IMG/VR virus record: IMGVR_UViG_3300045003_000010
Coordinates: 1-39,659 of that record
Source: a virus
Reading direction: 5' to 3' (one strand)
Length of the DNA: 39,659 nt
Part shown: positions 24,512 through 32,211 of the stretch, in pieces
Layout: every line of letters starts with the position of its first letter
How positions within the stretch are numbered: the stretch's first letter is position 1
Translations under genes and position numbers: made by a program
Notes under the pieces: model-generated
The model's database searches: none
What the model was told of the DNA's origin: nothing
What the model saw: only the letters and a program-made list of their open reading frames with translations

Positions 24512-25961
24512 CTAATTGACTTTCAAGTCGTCGAGATTTGTTCTTATTAACTAGATCAATGAAACGCATTTGATTTGGCAATAGGGGCATTTTAAGTGGT
24601 GCAACAGGAGTTATTAGCTTGGGTTTCCAAGGCCTCGACATACAGGCATAACGAATTTCATCCGCAGCGTGATCTTCTCCGTCAGTGTCAAGGTCTTCAG
24701 TATTCTTTTCGTCGTGCTGGAGAATAGGAAGTGTGCGAATCGTATCTTCGCAACTGTCTGCGACGTAAAGCATAGGAACGCCGTTTTCGCCGCCAAGGCG
24801 CTGACGTAGCTGCTCCCACCCAGGAAGTCGTTTGTTGTCGGCGCGGCGCCAGCGACAAATTGCCATACTCTCTGCAATAGAAGGACCACCATTTCGGATA
24901 AAGATAGCTGGATCAGCCACAGCATATCTAATTCGTTCATTTCGTTCGAAGTCTATAATCTGTTTCGCAACATGATCTGCAAGCATTCCTAGACCTTTAT
25001 TTGGTCCACTTGCCCCGTACCATTCTCTATAACGAAACAGCGCGCCGAAAGGCAAAGGATCGATTTCCGGCCAAGTCCCGTCACAAATAGCCCACCAACC
25101 TACTGAAAATGGCTTAGCCGAACCCCAGTCAAATGATCTAAACCTAACTGTCTGCGGTGGGGCGTATTTTATATAATCTCTATCCTTGACATGCTTGGCC
25201 TCGTCGAAGTCAAAATACGCTCCATCAACAATATCCCAATTGCCTTCTAACCACGCCTTAACCAGTGCCTCTGAGCCTGACTGCCTCAAGCGAAGCACAT
25301 AAGTAGGATCATTACGCAGCAATAACATATTGTCGCCAAGCTTCGATGGGATAAAGACTCGTTCGAGTTGAACAGTTCTTACTTCTCCATCAATCTCGAC
25401 TTCACATTCTTCGGTGATTAGTTTATACCCCTGTGGTGCGGGGTCGATATACCTCGCCTTTACCCAACTATGACCCGGACCACCAGGATTACCAGTAAGA
25501 CGCATACCAACAGGTACACCACACGAGCTGCGGAGGGTTGCCCTGAGCTTGTTGATTGGACTTGGACTGGCGAAGTTGGTAACTTCTTCCACATAAACAC
25601 GCGTGTAATTATGGCCTTGATATTCTTCAGCATCAGAGTCCCTTTCTAGGTAAACAAATTTAAGTCGCGCGCCACCGGCCATTCTCCACTCAGCTTTTTG
25701 CTCATTGTACTTAGCACCTAGCTTTGGGAATATCTGCTTCGTTCGCGCGATTACTTCAGCAAGCTGCTTAAACTTTCTCCGAACGAAGATACCAATAGCC
25801 GCTTCGCCGTAGGTAGAAGAGTGCTCTAGCCAGTCGCCAATAGAGCCTTCTGTCTTTCCGCCGCCTCGCGCGCCACCATAGAAGACCTCAAAGACTGGAC
25901 ACTGTATAAGCGCAGTCTGAGGCCCTTCCTGCGGAGCCCATATGACAGTTTGCTGATTCAC
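24504..25961 (-). CDS. terL: Terminase large subunit
   Basis: The 485-residue protein has the packaging ATPase at the N-terminus, with Walker A GGARGGGKT at 29-37 and Walker B RVYVEEV at about 121-127. A C-terminal RNase-H-like nuclease follows, in which FRSFDWGSAKPFS supplies the first metal-binding aspartate. Walker A begins GGARGGGK, as in several P22/T4-like large terminases. It drives DNA into the procapsid and cuts concatemers. Start is GTG at 25961, two bases after the preceding small gene. Headful or cohesive-end packaging cannot be decided from the sequence. Confidence 0.95.
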   Translation of the reverse strand: MNQQTVIWAPQEGPQTALIQCPVFEVFYGGARGGGKTEGSIGDWLEHSSTYGEAAIGIFVRRKFKQLAEVIARTKQIFPKLGAKYNEQKAEWRMAGGARLKFVYLERDSDAEEYQGHNYTRVYVEEVTNFASPSPINKLRATLRSSCGVPVGMRLTGNPGGPGHSWVKARYIDPAPQGYKLITEECEVEIDGEVRTVQLERVFIPSKLGDNMLLLRNDPTYVLRLRQSGSEALVKAWLEGNWDIVDGAYFDFDEAKHVKDRDYIKYAPPQTVRFRSFDWGSAKPFSVGWWAICDGTWPEIDPLPFGALFRYREWYGASGPNKGLGMLADHVAKQIIDFERNERIRYAVADPAIFIRNGGPSIAESMAICRWRRADNKRLPGWEQLRQRLGGENGVPMLYVADSCEDTIRTLPILQHDEKNTEDLDTDGEDHAADEIRYACMSRPWKPKLITPVAPLKMPLLPNQMRFIDLVNKNKSRRLESQLDA

Positions 25962-25963
25962 AC

Positions 25964-26143
25964 TTAGCGATGCATCTTTTCGAGGGTCTCTGCAAGCCTC
26001 GCACGCGCGCCGAGTTTGCCTCCAGCCTTTGCTGCTTTATGCAGCGTAGCTTGCGGAATAGTTTCGCCTTCCGGAATCCCTAGTTCCTTATGCAGTGCGC
26101 CAGGGTGCTTGATTGCGCTCTGGATAAAATGCTTCTTTGCCAT
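25964..26143 (-). CDS. Small conserved protein upstream of terL
   Basis: The 59-residue product begins MAKKHFIQSAIKHPGALHKE and has HKAAKAGGKLGARARLAETL near its end. I recognise this opening (a KKFIQxAIKHPGAL pattern) as a widespread small phage protein of unknown function. It is basic and helical, ends two bases before the terL start and is preceded by GGAAAGAAA. A DNA-binding or packaging accessory role is possible but only inferred from charge and position. Confidence 0.75.
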   Translation of the reverse strand: MAKKHFIQSAIKHPGALHKELGIPEGETIPQATLHKAAKAGGKLGARARLAETLEKMHR

Positions 26144-26166
26144 TTTCTTTCCTTTCCCCTCAATAA

Positions 26167-27990
26167 CTACGGACCGATAAGACCATGACCTGCGGTTGAA
26201 TGTAAATCGTCTTTTAGCGCTTTAATTGTTTGAGAAATGTTTTGAAGTGCGGCTTCTATAGCAGCAATTCGCGTAGCTGAGGCAGTTTGTTCTGACTGGA
26301 TATAGGTAGAACTAAATGTGAGTGTTGCGCCTGCCACATAGGTAGCTAGAGAAGATCGAAGTGCGGTTCCTGTATCTGTCGACCAACCAGTCTTTCGCGC
26401 GGTCACTACTTGCAAACCGTTAACTTTATAAACCTTACCGGACTGTAAGGCGATACCTGTCGAGTCACTAGTCCAGATCAGTGCAGAGTTTATTTCAAAG
26501 TTATGAACTAACAGAGCATCGTAGATAACTCCGGCAGTTTTGTGGACATTTAATCTAAACTGACGTGTTTGAACTCCAGAAGTCCAAGTGTAAAAGTCAT
26601 TCGTAATCTGATTGTTGGTAGTGTTCCATAGACCAGAATAGTCAGCAGCAGCAGCTGCACTGCCAGAAGGACCAAAGTTATGATTAGACCCAGAGTTATT
26701 AAGCGAAAGTGTTGATAGAATATTTTCGGTAACAAAGCTTCCAAGGTTACCACGTAGATATATAATAGGATTTGAAGCAGCTATAGAAACTCCAGCACCT
26801 TGTTGGCCTCCGTCTATGACTGAAGGAGAGTTGCCTTGGATTGGACCTTGACCACCTTCGGTATAGCAGCCATAAACGCGGTTCTGTGAATTGGCGTTTA
26901 AATAAAGTGCCGCACCACCAGCCCTTAATGTCATCCCGTTAGTATAAAGTGGTATATTCAATGGAAGGTTCGTGCCACCTGCTCCAAGATAATACCATAC
27001 AACCACCCCTCCGATGATATTATTTGAAGTTCCTACTGGTGGATTGACGCTGGCAACAGACTCTTGTCCATAACCAACTGCCCAGCGAGAAGCTCCATCT
27101 GAAACTACCGACGGCGGGACACCAGTAATTAAACCACAATCAGAGATCTGACCTCCAATATAAGTACTTCCCAAGAAGGAAGTTTCATTTCTTCCCCACC
27201 TTCGACAGGCAGCAGTTTCTAAATCCACCACTACCCAAGCATTAGAGTTTTGACCTGTCTTCCGAAGCCCATCGCGGCAGCCGCTGACAGTGCAACCTAC
27301 TAACCTAGTCCCGTTGCTATTTCCTGCAATACCGCTCGATCCGCCGTCATCAGCATCGGACATAATACCATCGCCAGAGAATCCGTCGATGTTAATGTTA
27401 TTCCCAACCATTCGCGCGCGAACGTGGATGCCATTATATTCACCTTCGGTAGCAGTATACCCACCCGAAAGTCGCATGTTCGCCATTGTAAAGCCGTCTC
27501 CGCCTGTACCACCTGCGGAGGTATTGTATCTTTCTACAGTTATTCCGGTAGTTAAATCTGACCACTGAAGCCAAGTGGCAGATACAATATCAGACTTTGC
27601 TAGCGAAGGACTGCCTATTAGAGGAAAACAATGGTAGATGCTGAGGTTCGTAGTACCGAGAAAGTACTTTTTACCCATGCAAAAGATTGGCGGCCCAGCA
27701 CGGTAGTAGCCATTTGAGGTAAGATTAACCCCATTCGCAAATGACCAAGCAATAGCATCTACGAAAGCTGCTCCATCATTGGTAACTCCATCACCCTTGG
27801 CACCGAAGCTTTCTACAGTTCGCGCGCCAGCGAAGCCGAAGTTAACTGCCTGCGGAGAAGTCCCGTTCCAGAAGTAAACTATGCCTGTGTTCTGATCTAT
27901 CGCAATCGGCGAGCCAGAGCCATAGGTAGAACCAAAGTCTGGTTCTACAGGAGACCCATTAACAAGATTAACCCAACTCGGAGTACCCAC
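26167..27990 (-). CDS. Tailspike with pectate-lyase-like beta helix
   Basis: The 607-residue protein has a short N-terminal virion-binding part with a FWNGTSPQAV segment. The pectate-lyase-3 signature ARTVESFGAKGDGVTNDGAAFVDAI follows at about residue 55-80. A right-handed beta-helix with stacked short strands comes next (NIDGFSGDGIMSDADDGG; NGTRLVGCTVSGCRDGL), and the C-terminus ends in a coiled coil (RIAAIEAALQNISQTIKALKDDL). Such spikes bind and often degrade surface polysaccharide. The gene sits between the small and large terminase genes rather than with the fibre, an uncommon location. The substrate cannot be predicted. Confidence 0.88.
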   Translation of the reverse strand: MGTPSWVNLVNGSPVEPDFGSTYGSGSPIAIDQNTGIVYFWNGTSPQAVNFGFAGARTVESFGAKGDGVTNDGAAFVDAIAWSFANGVNLTSNGYYRAGPPIFCMGKKYFLGTTNLSIYHCFPLIGSPSLAKSDIVSATWLQWSDLTTGITVERYNTSAGGTGGDGFTMANMRLSGGYTATEGEYNGIHVRARMVGNNINIDGFSGDGIMSDADDGGSSGIAGNSNGTRLVGCTVSGCRDGLRKTGQNSNAWVVVDLETAACRRWGRNETSFLGSTYIGGQISDCGLITGVPPSVVSDGASRWAVGYGQESVASVNPPVGTSNNIIGGVVVWYYLGAGGTNLPLNIPLYTNGMTLRAGGAALYLNANSQNRVYGCYTEGGQGPIQGNSPSVIDGGQQGAGVSIAASNPIIYLRGNLGSFVTENILSTLSLNNSGSNHNFGPSGSAAAAADYSGLWNTTNNQITNDFYTWTSGVQTRQFRLNVHKTAGVIYDALLVHNFEINSALIWTSDSTGIALQSGKVYKVNGLQVVTARKTGWSTDTGTALRSSLATYVAGATLTFSSTYIQSEQTASATRIAAIEAALQNISQTIKALKDDLHSTAGHGLIGP

Positions 27991-28506
27991 TTAATACCCC
28001 GCATCAATGATGTAGAAATTTGTAAGAGTTCCTACAAACCCGTCTGGAGTAAAAAAGCCAAATTCGCCAGTTCCGTCACCGACTTCATTGGTAAGGAAGC
28101 CTTCGTAATGACCTGGGACAGTCTGCGCGGGGGCAAGAGCTACACCGGAGCCGAAATAAGGTCCAACACTTCCAGCGGTTCTAGTAAGCAAATCCCACTT
28201 ATAGTAGTATGTACGGCCTGGAGTTAGGCCTAAGCCGCGCTCTCCGCCTACGATGTCAAAAGGAAGTGTCATAAAAAAGTAGCTGTTAGCTACTCCAGTC
28301 GAATTCGCCGCGCCACCAGAGCATGACCAACCTGCTCCATTAAAATTAGCCCAATGCCAAGATTCTTGGTTAAACGGGTTAGTGAGGTTTCCAGAAAATT
28401 GCGGGTCTGGGTTCATACCACCTATTACCAGCTCTCTAACCCCATTCCTCGTACGAAGATGGTAAGAGCCATAACGCTGTTCTGTGATGATCAGATCAGC
28501 TGCCAT
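27991..28506 (-). CDS. Beta-sandwich virion protein paired with tailspike
   Basis: The 171-residue protein is glycine- and aromatic-rich (WHWANFNGAGWSCSGG; GRTYYYKWDLLT). This is the pattern of a carbohydrate-binding-like beta sandwich of the type often found in phage structural proteins. It overlaps the end of the upstream gene by 11 bases and stops one base before the tailspike ATG. It may be a head or tail decoration, or an adaptor for the spike. Confidence 0.6.
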   Translation of the reverse strand: MAADLIITEQRYGSYHLRTRNGVRELVIGGMNPDPQFSGNLTNPFNQESWHWANFNGAGWSCSGGAANSTGVANSYFFMTLPFDIVGGERGLGLTPGRTYYYKWDLLTRTAGSVGPYFGSGVALAPAQTVPGHYEGFLTNEVGDGTGEFGFFTPDGFVGTLTNFYIIDAGY

Positions 28507-29116
28507 TTGCGATCCTTTTTACTTGTCCGTGCTCGGAGGCCCATTCGTCTGAAGATTGAGCCTTGGTTGGGAGCTGAATGACGAATTGGTTGACGTTGTT
28601 ATTGCCAGCAGTTCGCGCGCCGAAGCCAAGAGCCTTGGCTGAAATATCCAAAGCTTTCAGCGCGAGGTCAGTGTTTTGTGAAGTTTCTAACTTCTGGGCA
28701 ATAATATCAAGCGACTGCCGCGCGAGGCCATTGAACCTCTCTTCCATCGTAGCGATTAGAAAAGGATCAGTAATCTCCTCGCGCCGCTTTGCCAAAGCAG
28801 CCTGAAAAGCATCCGAACCTATGATTCTCGAAATCCAAGGAACCGAGCGATCAAATCGCTTAGCAAGTTCGTTTTGTGTGATTGTTGGCTCAGCAATAAT
28901 TACATCAATCATTGCTTCGTGCGAATATCTTGTCTTTCGAATACGTCCATACGACTGATCATAGCCCTTGTCTGAGGCAAGTCCTTGATGCCTAGGGTGA
29001 TTGACGCTGTACCAGTCTCTATCCCGCACCGGCGCGCTATCGGCAGTAATTAGTTTCTCTGGAACCTCTGTCCCAGGAACTACTACTCCCTCAGCTATCT
29101 TCTCATAGTCAGGCAC
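28496..29116 (-). CDS. Terminase small subunit candidate
   Basis: The 206-residue protein has a helix-turn-helix at about 70-105 (AEPTITQNELAKRFDRSVPWISRIIGSDAFQ) and a helical middle (about 120-170). This is the architecture of many small terminases, which recognise the packaging site. Start is GTG at 29116 behind AGAGGT, 7 bases away. It is the first gene of the late operon, directly after a gene-free region with a large inverted repeat that could include the packaging site. A late regulator with the same fold is the alternative. Confidence 0.65.
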   Translation of the reverse strand: MPDYEKIAEGVVVPGTEVPEKLITADSAPVRDRDWYSVNHPRHQGLASDKGYDQSYGRIRKTRYSHEAMIDVIIAEPTITQNELAKRFDRSVPWISRIIGSDAFQAALAKRREEITDPFLIATMEERFNGLARQSLDIIAQKLETSQNTDLALKALDISAKALGFGARTAGNNNVNQFVIQLPTKAQSSDEWASEHGQVKRIANGS

Positions 29117-29223
29117 GACACTTACCTCTTTTCGACCTTAAAATTCGCGCGGCGGGTCGGGGAAGTCAATCCCCTCGCGCCACCCTCTTCGATTCCTTTG
29201 ACCCTCCTCAAAGCTCTCTAATC

Positions 29224-29256
29224 TCCCGAAGATTTTAAATTCCAAATTTTCGGGAA
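29224..29256. repeat. Palindromic element E3
   Basis: TCCCGAA and TTCGGGAA arms enclose an AT-rich core, followed on the plus strand by TTTTTCCCTTTT. It is the copy closest to the small terminase start (about 110 bases upstream). It could end plus-strand transcripts that would oppose the late genes, or set late-promoter boundaries. Confidence 0.65.
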
Positions 29257-29571
29257 TTTTTCCCTTTTATTTTTATTTAGACTTAGAGGGGATTTGGAGA
29301 TGGGAAAGAGGCAGAGAGTGGTAATGGCCGATAAAGGTGCGAACGCGACGACCCCTCCTGCCGGGAAGATACCCCGCCAAGCCATAGTGACCGGTCGATT
29401 TACGGAATAGGCTTTGAATGAGAGTAGTGGGGATAGAAAAGATCGGGCCGCGCGGCGATGGGGATTGGTAGAAAAGAGCCAGGGTTGAGCGATAGTAGAA
29501 ATGAACGACGCGCCTTCGATTAGGGAAATCGTTAGCGTCGCGCGATCTTCGATCATGGGATGTCTCTTAAT

Positions 29572-29782
29572 GGCTCGTCGGGTATCCGCCTATGTCTATT
29601 AGTATCACTACGGGGGGTACATTTATCCCTGAAGCCGTGGGAAACCCCCGCGAGTAACGCCTGTATCACTAGTAACCCCCCTCTCTCTATTTCCGACACA
29701 GGGGGATTCACGGGGAGGGATCGGGGGATAGAGGTGGGGACCGTAATGATACGAATAGACATAGGGGGATGATCGAGGAGCC
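29572..29782. repeat. Large imperfect inverted repeat
   Basis: The 42-base arms at 29572-29613 and 29741-29782 match at 35 of 42 positions when one is reverse-complemented. The inner 25 bases (29589-29613 against 29741-29765) match at 23. The 127 bases between continue with weaker self-complementarity (TTATCCC...GGGATA, CCCCC/GGGGG). The right arm overlaps a perfect hairpin with arms 29777-29783 and 29789-29795. Candidate roles are replication origin, packaging site or a structured RNA. Confidence 0.75.
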
Positions 29783-30033
29783 CCTAGAGGGCTCCCTAGA
29801 TAGGCAGAGGAGAGGGGTTTAGCGCTTGGAGGGGGAGGGAGAGAGTATGAGGTTGCGCGGCGAGGAGAATGACGGAGGTTGGTGGCGTGACATGGCTCTA
29901 GAACGCGCGTGGATGGGGGTAGGACGCGCGATTTGAGAATTTGGCTAGGGAGGTAGCGCGGCGGCGCGGACCCCCCGCAAATCGAGGGACATAATGAGAA
30001 CGGAGATGTTGTAACATTACGTTGTCAGAGGAA

Positions 30034-30075
30034 ACAAAAACCGCGCTAGAGCTGGGATAGCAACTTAGCGCGGTT
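30034..30075 (-). terminator. Intrinsic terminator of the small minus operon
   Basis: A perfect 8-bp stem (CCGCGCTA at 30041-30048 and TAGCGCGG at 30066-30073) is extended by A-T pairs and has a 17-base loop. In the minus direction it runs straight into GGTTTTTG. It lies 25 bases after the stop of the 43-residue gene and ends the three-gene unit 30991-30100. Confidence 0.85.
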
Positions 30076-30099
30076 CTGGGATAGTTATATAGATAACTC

Positions 30100-30231
30100 T
30101 CAGCGCCCCAACGCAATGCCGAGAATGCGGTAATAAGCGCTTGTTTTCGGCTGCCCGCTCGCGTCCCATTGCTTGACCAACAGCATCGCCTTCGTGCGCT
30201 CGGCGTCCAATTTCTCTGCAACTTTAGCCAT
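30100..30231 (-). CDS. Small hypothetical protein
   Basis: The 43-residue product begins MAKVAEKLDAERTKAMLLVK and continues with QWDASGQPKTSAYYRILGIALGR. The start has GGGAG 7 bases upstream, and a strong terminator follows the stop, so it is probably expressed. It is basic, with an N-terminal helix. No family is recognised. It is the last gene of a minus-strand mini-operon. A longer overlapping frame in the same region (29898-30254) is discounted. Confidence 0.6.
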   Translation of the reverse strand: MAKVAEKLDAERTKAMLLVKQWDASGQPKTSAYYRILGIALGR

Positions 30232-30257
30232 CTCTCAACTCCCTTCAAAATCACAGG

Positions 30258-30380
30258 TTAGGGGAGGGTTAGTCCGATGAACAACACAACTGAAAATGTG
30301 ACGACCATTAGAACTGCTTCGCGCCAATGGATTGCCGCATAGGCGGGTGCGCGAATTAGACGGATACGAGGGTCAGTCAT
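30258..30380 (-). CDS. Small membrane protein
   Basis: The 40-residue protein (start MTDPRIRLIRAP) has one membrane segment at about 22-39 (AVLMVVTFSVVLFIGLTL) and a basic N-terminus, predicting an N-in, C-out topology. I chose ATG 30380 because GGAGA lies 7 bases upstream; the longer frame from 30446 has no such site. It sits between the LLGELGL protein and the 43-residue gene. The role is unknown. Confidence 0.6.
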   Translation of the reverse strand: MTDPRIRLIRAPAYAAIHWREAVLMVVTFSVVLFIGLTLP

Positions 30381-30451
30381 TGCGGAATCTCCATCTGTGG
30401 AAAAGAGGCGCGACAGCCTAAACCATCGCGCCTCAATTCTAGCCAATCGAA

Positions 30452-30991
30452 TTACAATCCCAACTCACCCAACAGCGCGGACGTATCCACTGGCGCTGCA
30501 GTCGAACCGCGTTCCGATTTGAGCTTTTCGATAATCGTCGCAATGGCAGGAACATTGCGCAGAGCCAACTGACCCGCACGATCCATTGCGTCATATCGAG
30601 CGCGGATTGCGTCATGGTCAGGAGCGGGCTTTTTGCTCTTCGCGGCCATGTCATTAACCCACTGCTCAAACGCGCGGAAAATAATTCCCGCGACCGGACC
30701 CGAACCATCGCCGGAACGCTTCGACCAATCTCCAGACTGAAGCCGTTCGGCGACCGAACGCATAGCCTCGAATTTAGTCTTCGCATCCTTCTTAGCATCG
30801 CCGGTTAGATCAGCCTTCGGCATAGCCGCCGCATCGCTGATCTTCTGAACAATGCCGTGGTTCAGCGCACTAGAGCGAATTTCATCGCTCAATGCGGCTG
30901 TGTCGATTGTGAATGAATGAGAACCGCCGACAGTGAATGTCAAAACCGTTCCCTCTGACGACACAGCAATAACGCTATTCTTGCGTGACAT
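30452..30991 (-). CDS. LLGELGL-tailed protein A
   Basis: The 179-residue protein has an N-terminal beta part (SVIAVSSEGTVLTFTVGG), a helical middle and a C-terminus VDTSALLGELGL. It is a divergent paralog of the plus-strand protein at 33089-33709. Shared positions include HGIxQKxxDA, a GxW segment, LALRxxxxxxxIIExL and the AVDT/PVDT-x-LLGELGL end. The ATG at 30991 has GGAGG 6 bases upstream, and the promoter at 31058-31085 lies just before. Function is unknown. Expression from its own promoter and terminator suggests an early, separately controlled role. Confidence 0.75.
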   Translation of the reverse strand: MSRKNSVIAVSSEGTVLTFTVGGSHSFTIDTAALSDEIRSSALNHGIVQKISDAAAMPKADLTGDAKKDAKTKFEAMRSVAERLQSGDWSKRSGDGSGPVAGIIFRAFEQWVNDMAAKSKKPAPDHDAIRARYDAMDRAGQLALRNVPAIATIIEKLKSERGSTAAPVDTSALLGELGL

Positions 30992-31057
30992 AATCAACCT
31001 CCATTTGCGCGGGTGAGAAACGATGGAGAGCCGCGCGCCCATTTCCATCTGCGAGAG

Positions 31058-31085
31058 ATAATACGCTTTTGAGCAGAGGTTGCAA
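31058..31085 (-). promoter_or_regulatory. Sigma70-type promoter of the minus mini-operon
   Basis: On the minus strand TTGCAA (31085-31080) and TATTAT (31063-31058) are separated by 16 bases. The -10 box matches 5 of 6 and the -35 box 4 of 6 consensus bases. Transcription would start near 31050, giving a leader of about 60 bases before the ATG at 30991. Confidence 0.6.
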
Positions 31086-31188
31086 CAACTATTTTTGTCC
31101 CAATGCGGGATATCTCCAGCGGGTGAAACGCGCCGCGCAACCAAATCTCCGACCTCCATCCTGGCTCTCTTAATTCGGCGAAATTAAC

Positions 31189-31236
31189 GTTGCGTTTAGC
31201 TACTAAAATCGTCAGTCCCGTTGCATTTAGCTACTA
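31189..31236. repeat. Two 17-base direct repeats (iteron or operator candidates)
   Basis: GTTGCGTTTAGCTACTA (31189-31205) and GTTGCATTTAGCTACTA (31220-31236) differ at one base and lie 31 bases apart, about three helical turns. A partial third copy (TTTAGCT) is at 31240-31246. Each contains the small palindrome TAGCTA. Same-face spacing fits binding by a regulator or initiator. Confidence 0.65.
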
Positions 31237-31298
31237 GAGTTTAGCTTGGCGTTGATATGGCTTTCATAAGCAAAACCAAAAGCGAAATAGGAAATTGC

Positions 31299-31327
31299 GG
31301 GGGATTTGAAATTTCAAATTAGAGGGG
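31299..31327. repeat. Partial palindromic element E4
   Basis: The core ATTTGAAATTTCAAAT (31303-31318) is a perfect palindrome like the core of E1, but the outer arms are GGGGG and GAGGGG, which are not complementary. It looks like a decayed or differently used member of the E family in the early control region. Confidence 0.5.
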
Positions 31328-31484
31328 ATTTAGGAATCGGCTGCGCGGCGACCTTTTATATCCCACGCGCGCGTGAACGGCCCTAGTCTCACCTGTCATT
31401 ATCTATTGATTGACGCGCATCCCTCATCCATCAATGGTCGTAAATGGCACGATTGCCAAGTTTTTATAAAAGGAACTGTTCCCA

Positions 31485-31697
31485 ATGATTGAAGATAACG
31501 AAGATGACTTCAGCGACTTTGAGGACGAAGCTCAGCCCGAAGGATCGGCGAACATTGATCCGCCTTCGCTCTCTGGTTTCCACGTCCTGGCTGGCGATGG
31601 GTCGCATCTTGGGACTTATGGAAGTCGAGAAGATGCAGAAGCCTTCGTAAATGGGCATCTTGCTGATCACGAAGGCGTAACCATCGTCGAGAGTTAA
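31485..31697 (+). CDS. Very acidic small early protein
   Basis: The 70-residue protein opens with a strongly acidic run (MIEDNEDDFSDFEDEAQPEG, about half Asp or Glu). A small domain with FHVLAGDGSHLGTYGSREDAEAFVNGHL follows, which looks like a beta hairpin plus helix. It is the first plus-strand gene after the control region and has its own strong terminator. Phage proteins of this sort can be nucleic-acid mimics that block host enzymes, but that is an inference from charge and position only. Confidence 0.65.
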   Translation: MIEDNEDDFSDFEDEAQPEGSANIDPPSLSGFHVLAGDGSHLGTYGSREDAEAFVNGHLADHEGVTIVES

Positions 31698-31708
31698 ATT
31701 TTCAGCTA

Positions 31709-31761
31709 GGCGTAGGAGGAAGACCCCTCCAACCTCCTCTTCCTCCTACGCCGACCCTTTT
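31709..31761 (+). terminator. Strong stem-loop terminator
   Basis: A perfect 15-bp stem (31709-31723 with 31738-31752) has a 14-base loop and is followed by GACCCTTTTTC. It comes soon after the stop of the acidic early gene. It should end most transcripts there, so that downstream genes need read-through or another promoter. Confidence 0.8.
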
Positions 31762-31780
31762 TCAAGGCTGTTCTGTCCAA

Positions 31781-32209
31781 ATGCCTTTACAAAAATCTAT
31801 CACCCGCGAACATCGCATTTATCTCGCACTGTGGCGCAAAGCCCTAAATGATGAAAAGTGGGACGGAATTATTAACTGCTCTTCCCGTCAAATGGCTATT
31901 TCCATGCGACAGGGAATGTATCGAGCAATTCGACCTTTTCGTATAGGCGAGATGAACGATATGGAGCTGCAAACAGCAGCGGAGAAGTTTGTTATTGTCT
32001 TGCATCAGGACAAAGCTGCAGGGACTGGCTTTTTAGAAATAAAACCACGTCTAACACTTGCGGCGCTGGATGCAATGTTCGACACTCTCGGCATTGATGA
32101 AGAAGATCTTCTTCTCGGCGACGAACGCCGCGCGAATTTAGACCTTCAAAAACTCCTCGAAGAAGAACCCGAAACCCGCTCGACACCTTTTTACACAAGA
32201 GGAGAGTAG
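31781..32209 (+). CDS. Hypothetical early protein
   Basis: The 142-residue protein is not recognised. It has a basic N-terminus with ITREHRIYLALWRKALND, a middle with WDGIINCSSRQMAISMRQGMYRAIRPFRIG, and a helical acidic C-terminus (ALDAMFDTLGIDEEDLLLGDERRANLDLQKLLEEE). The central segment could form a small DNA-binding helix pair. It lies in the region where phages keep host-takeover genes, two bases upstream of the next gene. Confidence 0.6.
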   Translation: MPLQKSITREHRIYLALWRKALNDEKWDGIINCSSRQMAISMRQGMYRAIRPFRIGEMNDMELQTAAEKFVIVLHQDKAAGTGFLEIKPRLTLAALDAMFDTLGIDEEDLLLGDERRANLDLQKLLEEEPETRSTPFYTRGE

Positions 32210-32211
32210 AA

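Larger units (their letters stand above)
29117..30099. other. Gene-free control region upstream of the late operon
   Basis: These 983 bases hold no gene I can support. Frames seen here are short, lack ribosome sites and look random. The region contains the E3 palindrome (29224-29256), a roughly 211-bp imperfect inverted repeat (29572-29782) with a 7-bp hairpin on its edge, long G runs and purine-rich stretches, and an intrinsic terminator for the small minus operon (30034-30075). A late promoter should lie between about 29120 and 30030, but I see no convincing sigma70 match. Origin or packaging site are the main candidate roles. Confidence 0.7.
30992..31484. other. Divergent control region
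   Basis: These 493 bases separate the minus mini-operon from the plus early genes. They contain a minus-strand promoter (31058-31085), two 17-base direct repeats (31189-31236), the partial palindrome E4 (31299-31327) and the leader of the 70-residue gene. No supported gene lies inside. I could not find a convincing plus-strand promoter. Confidence 0.7.

Noticed and set aside
29560-29772. 70-residue plus-strand frame in the gene-free region
   Set aside because: It lies wholly inside the large inverted repeat, has no ribosome site and a random-like composition, so I treat it as chance.
29777-29795. Hairpin near the inverted repeat as a possible tRNA piece
   Set aside because: It has only a 7-bp stem and no cloverleaf, D-arm or T-loop sequence nearby. 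No tRNA was found elsewhere.
29898-30254. 118-residue minus frame overlapping the 43-residue gene
   Set aside because: The 43-residue frame has a good ribosome site and ends before a terminator. The longer frame runs through the terminator and is Arg/Ser/Trp-rich, typical of a shadow frame.
31189-31246. Paired repeats as the start of a CRISPR array
   Set aside because: There are only two full copies, the 14-base gap is too short for spacers, and no cas genes other than a lone Cas4-like nuclease are present. That nuclease fits phage recombination.
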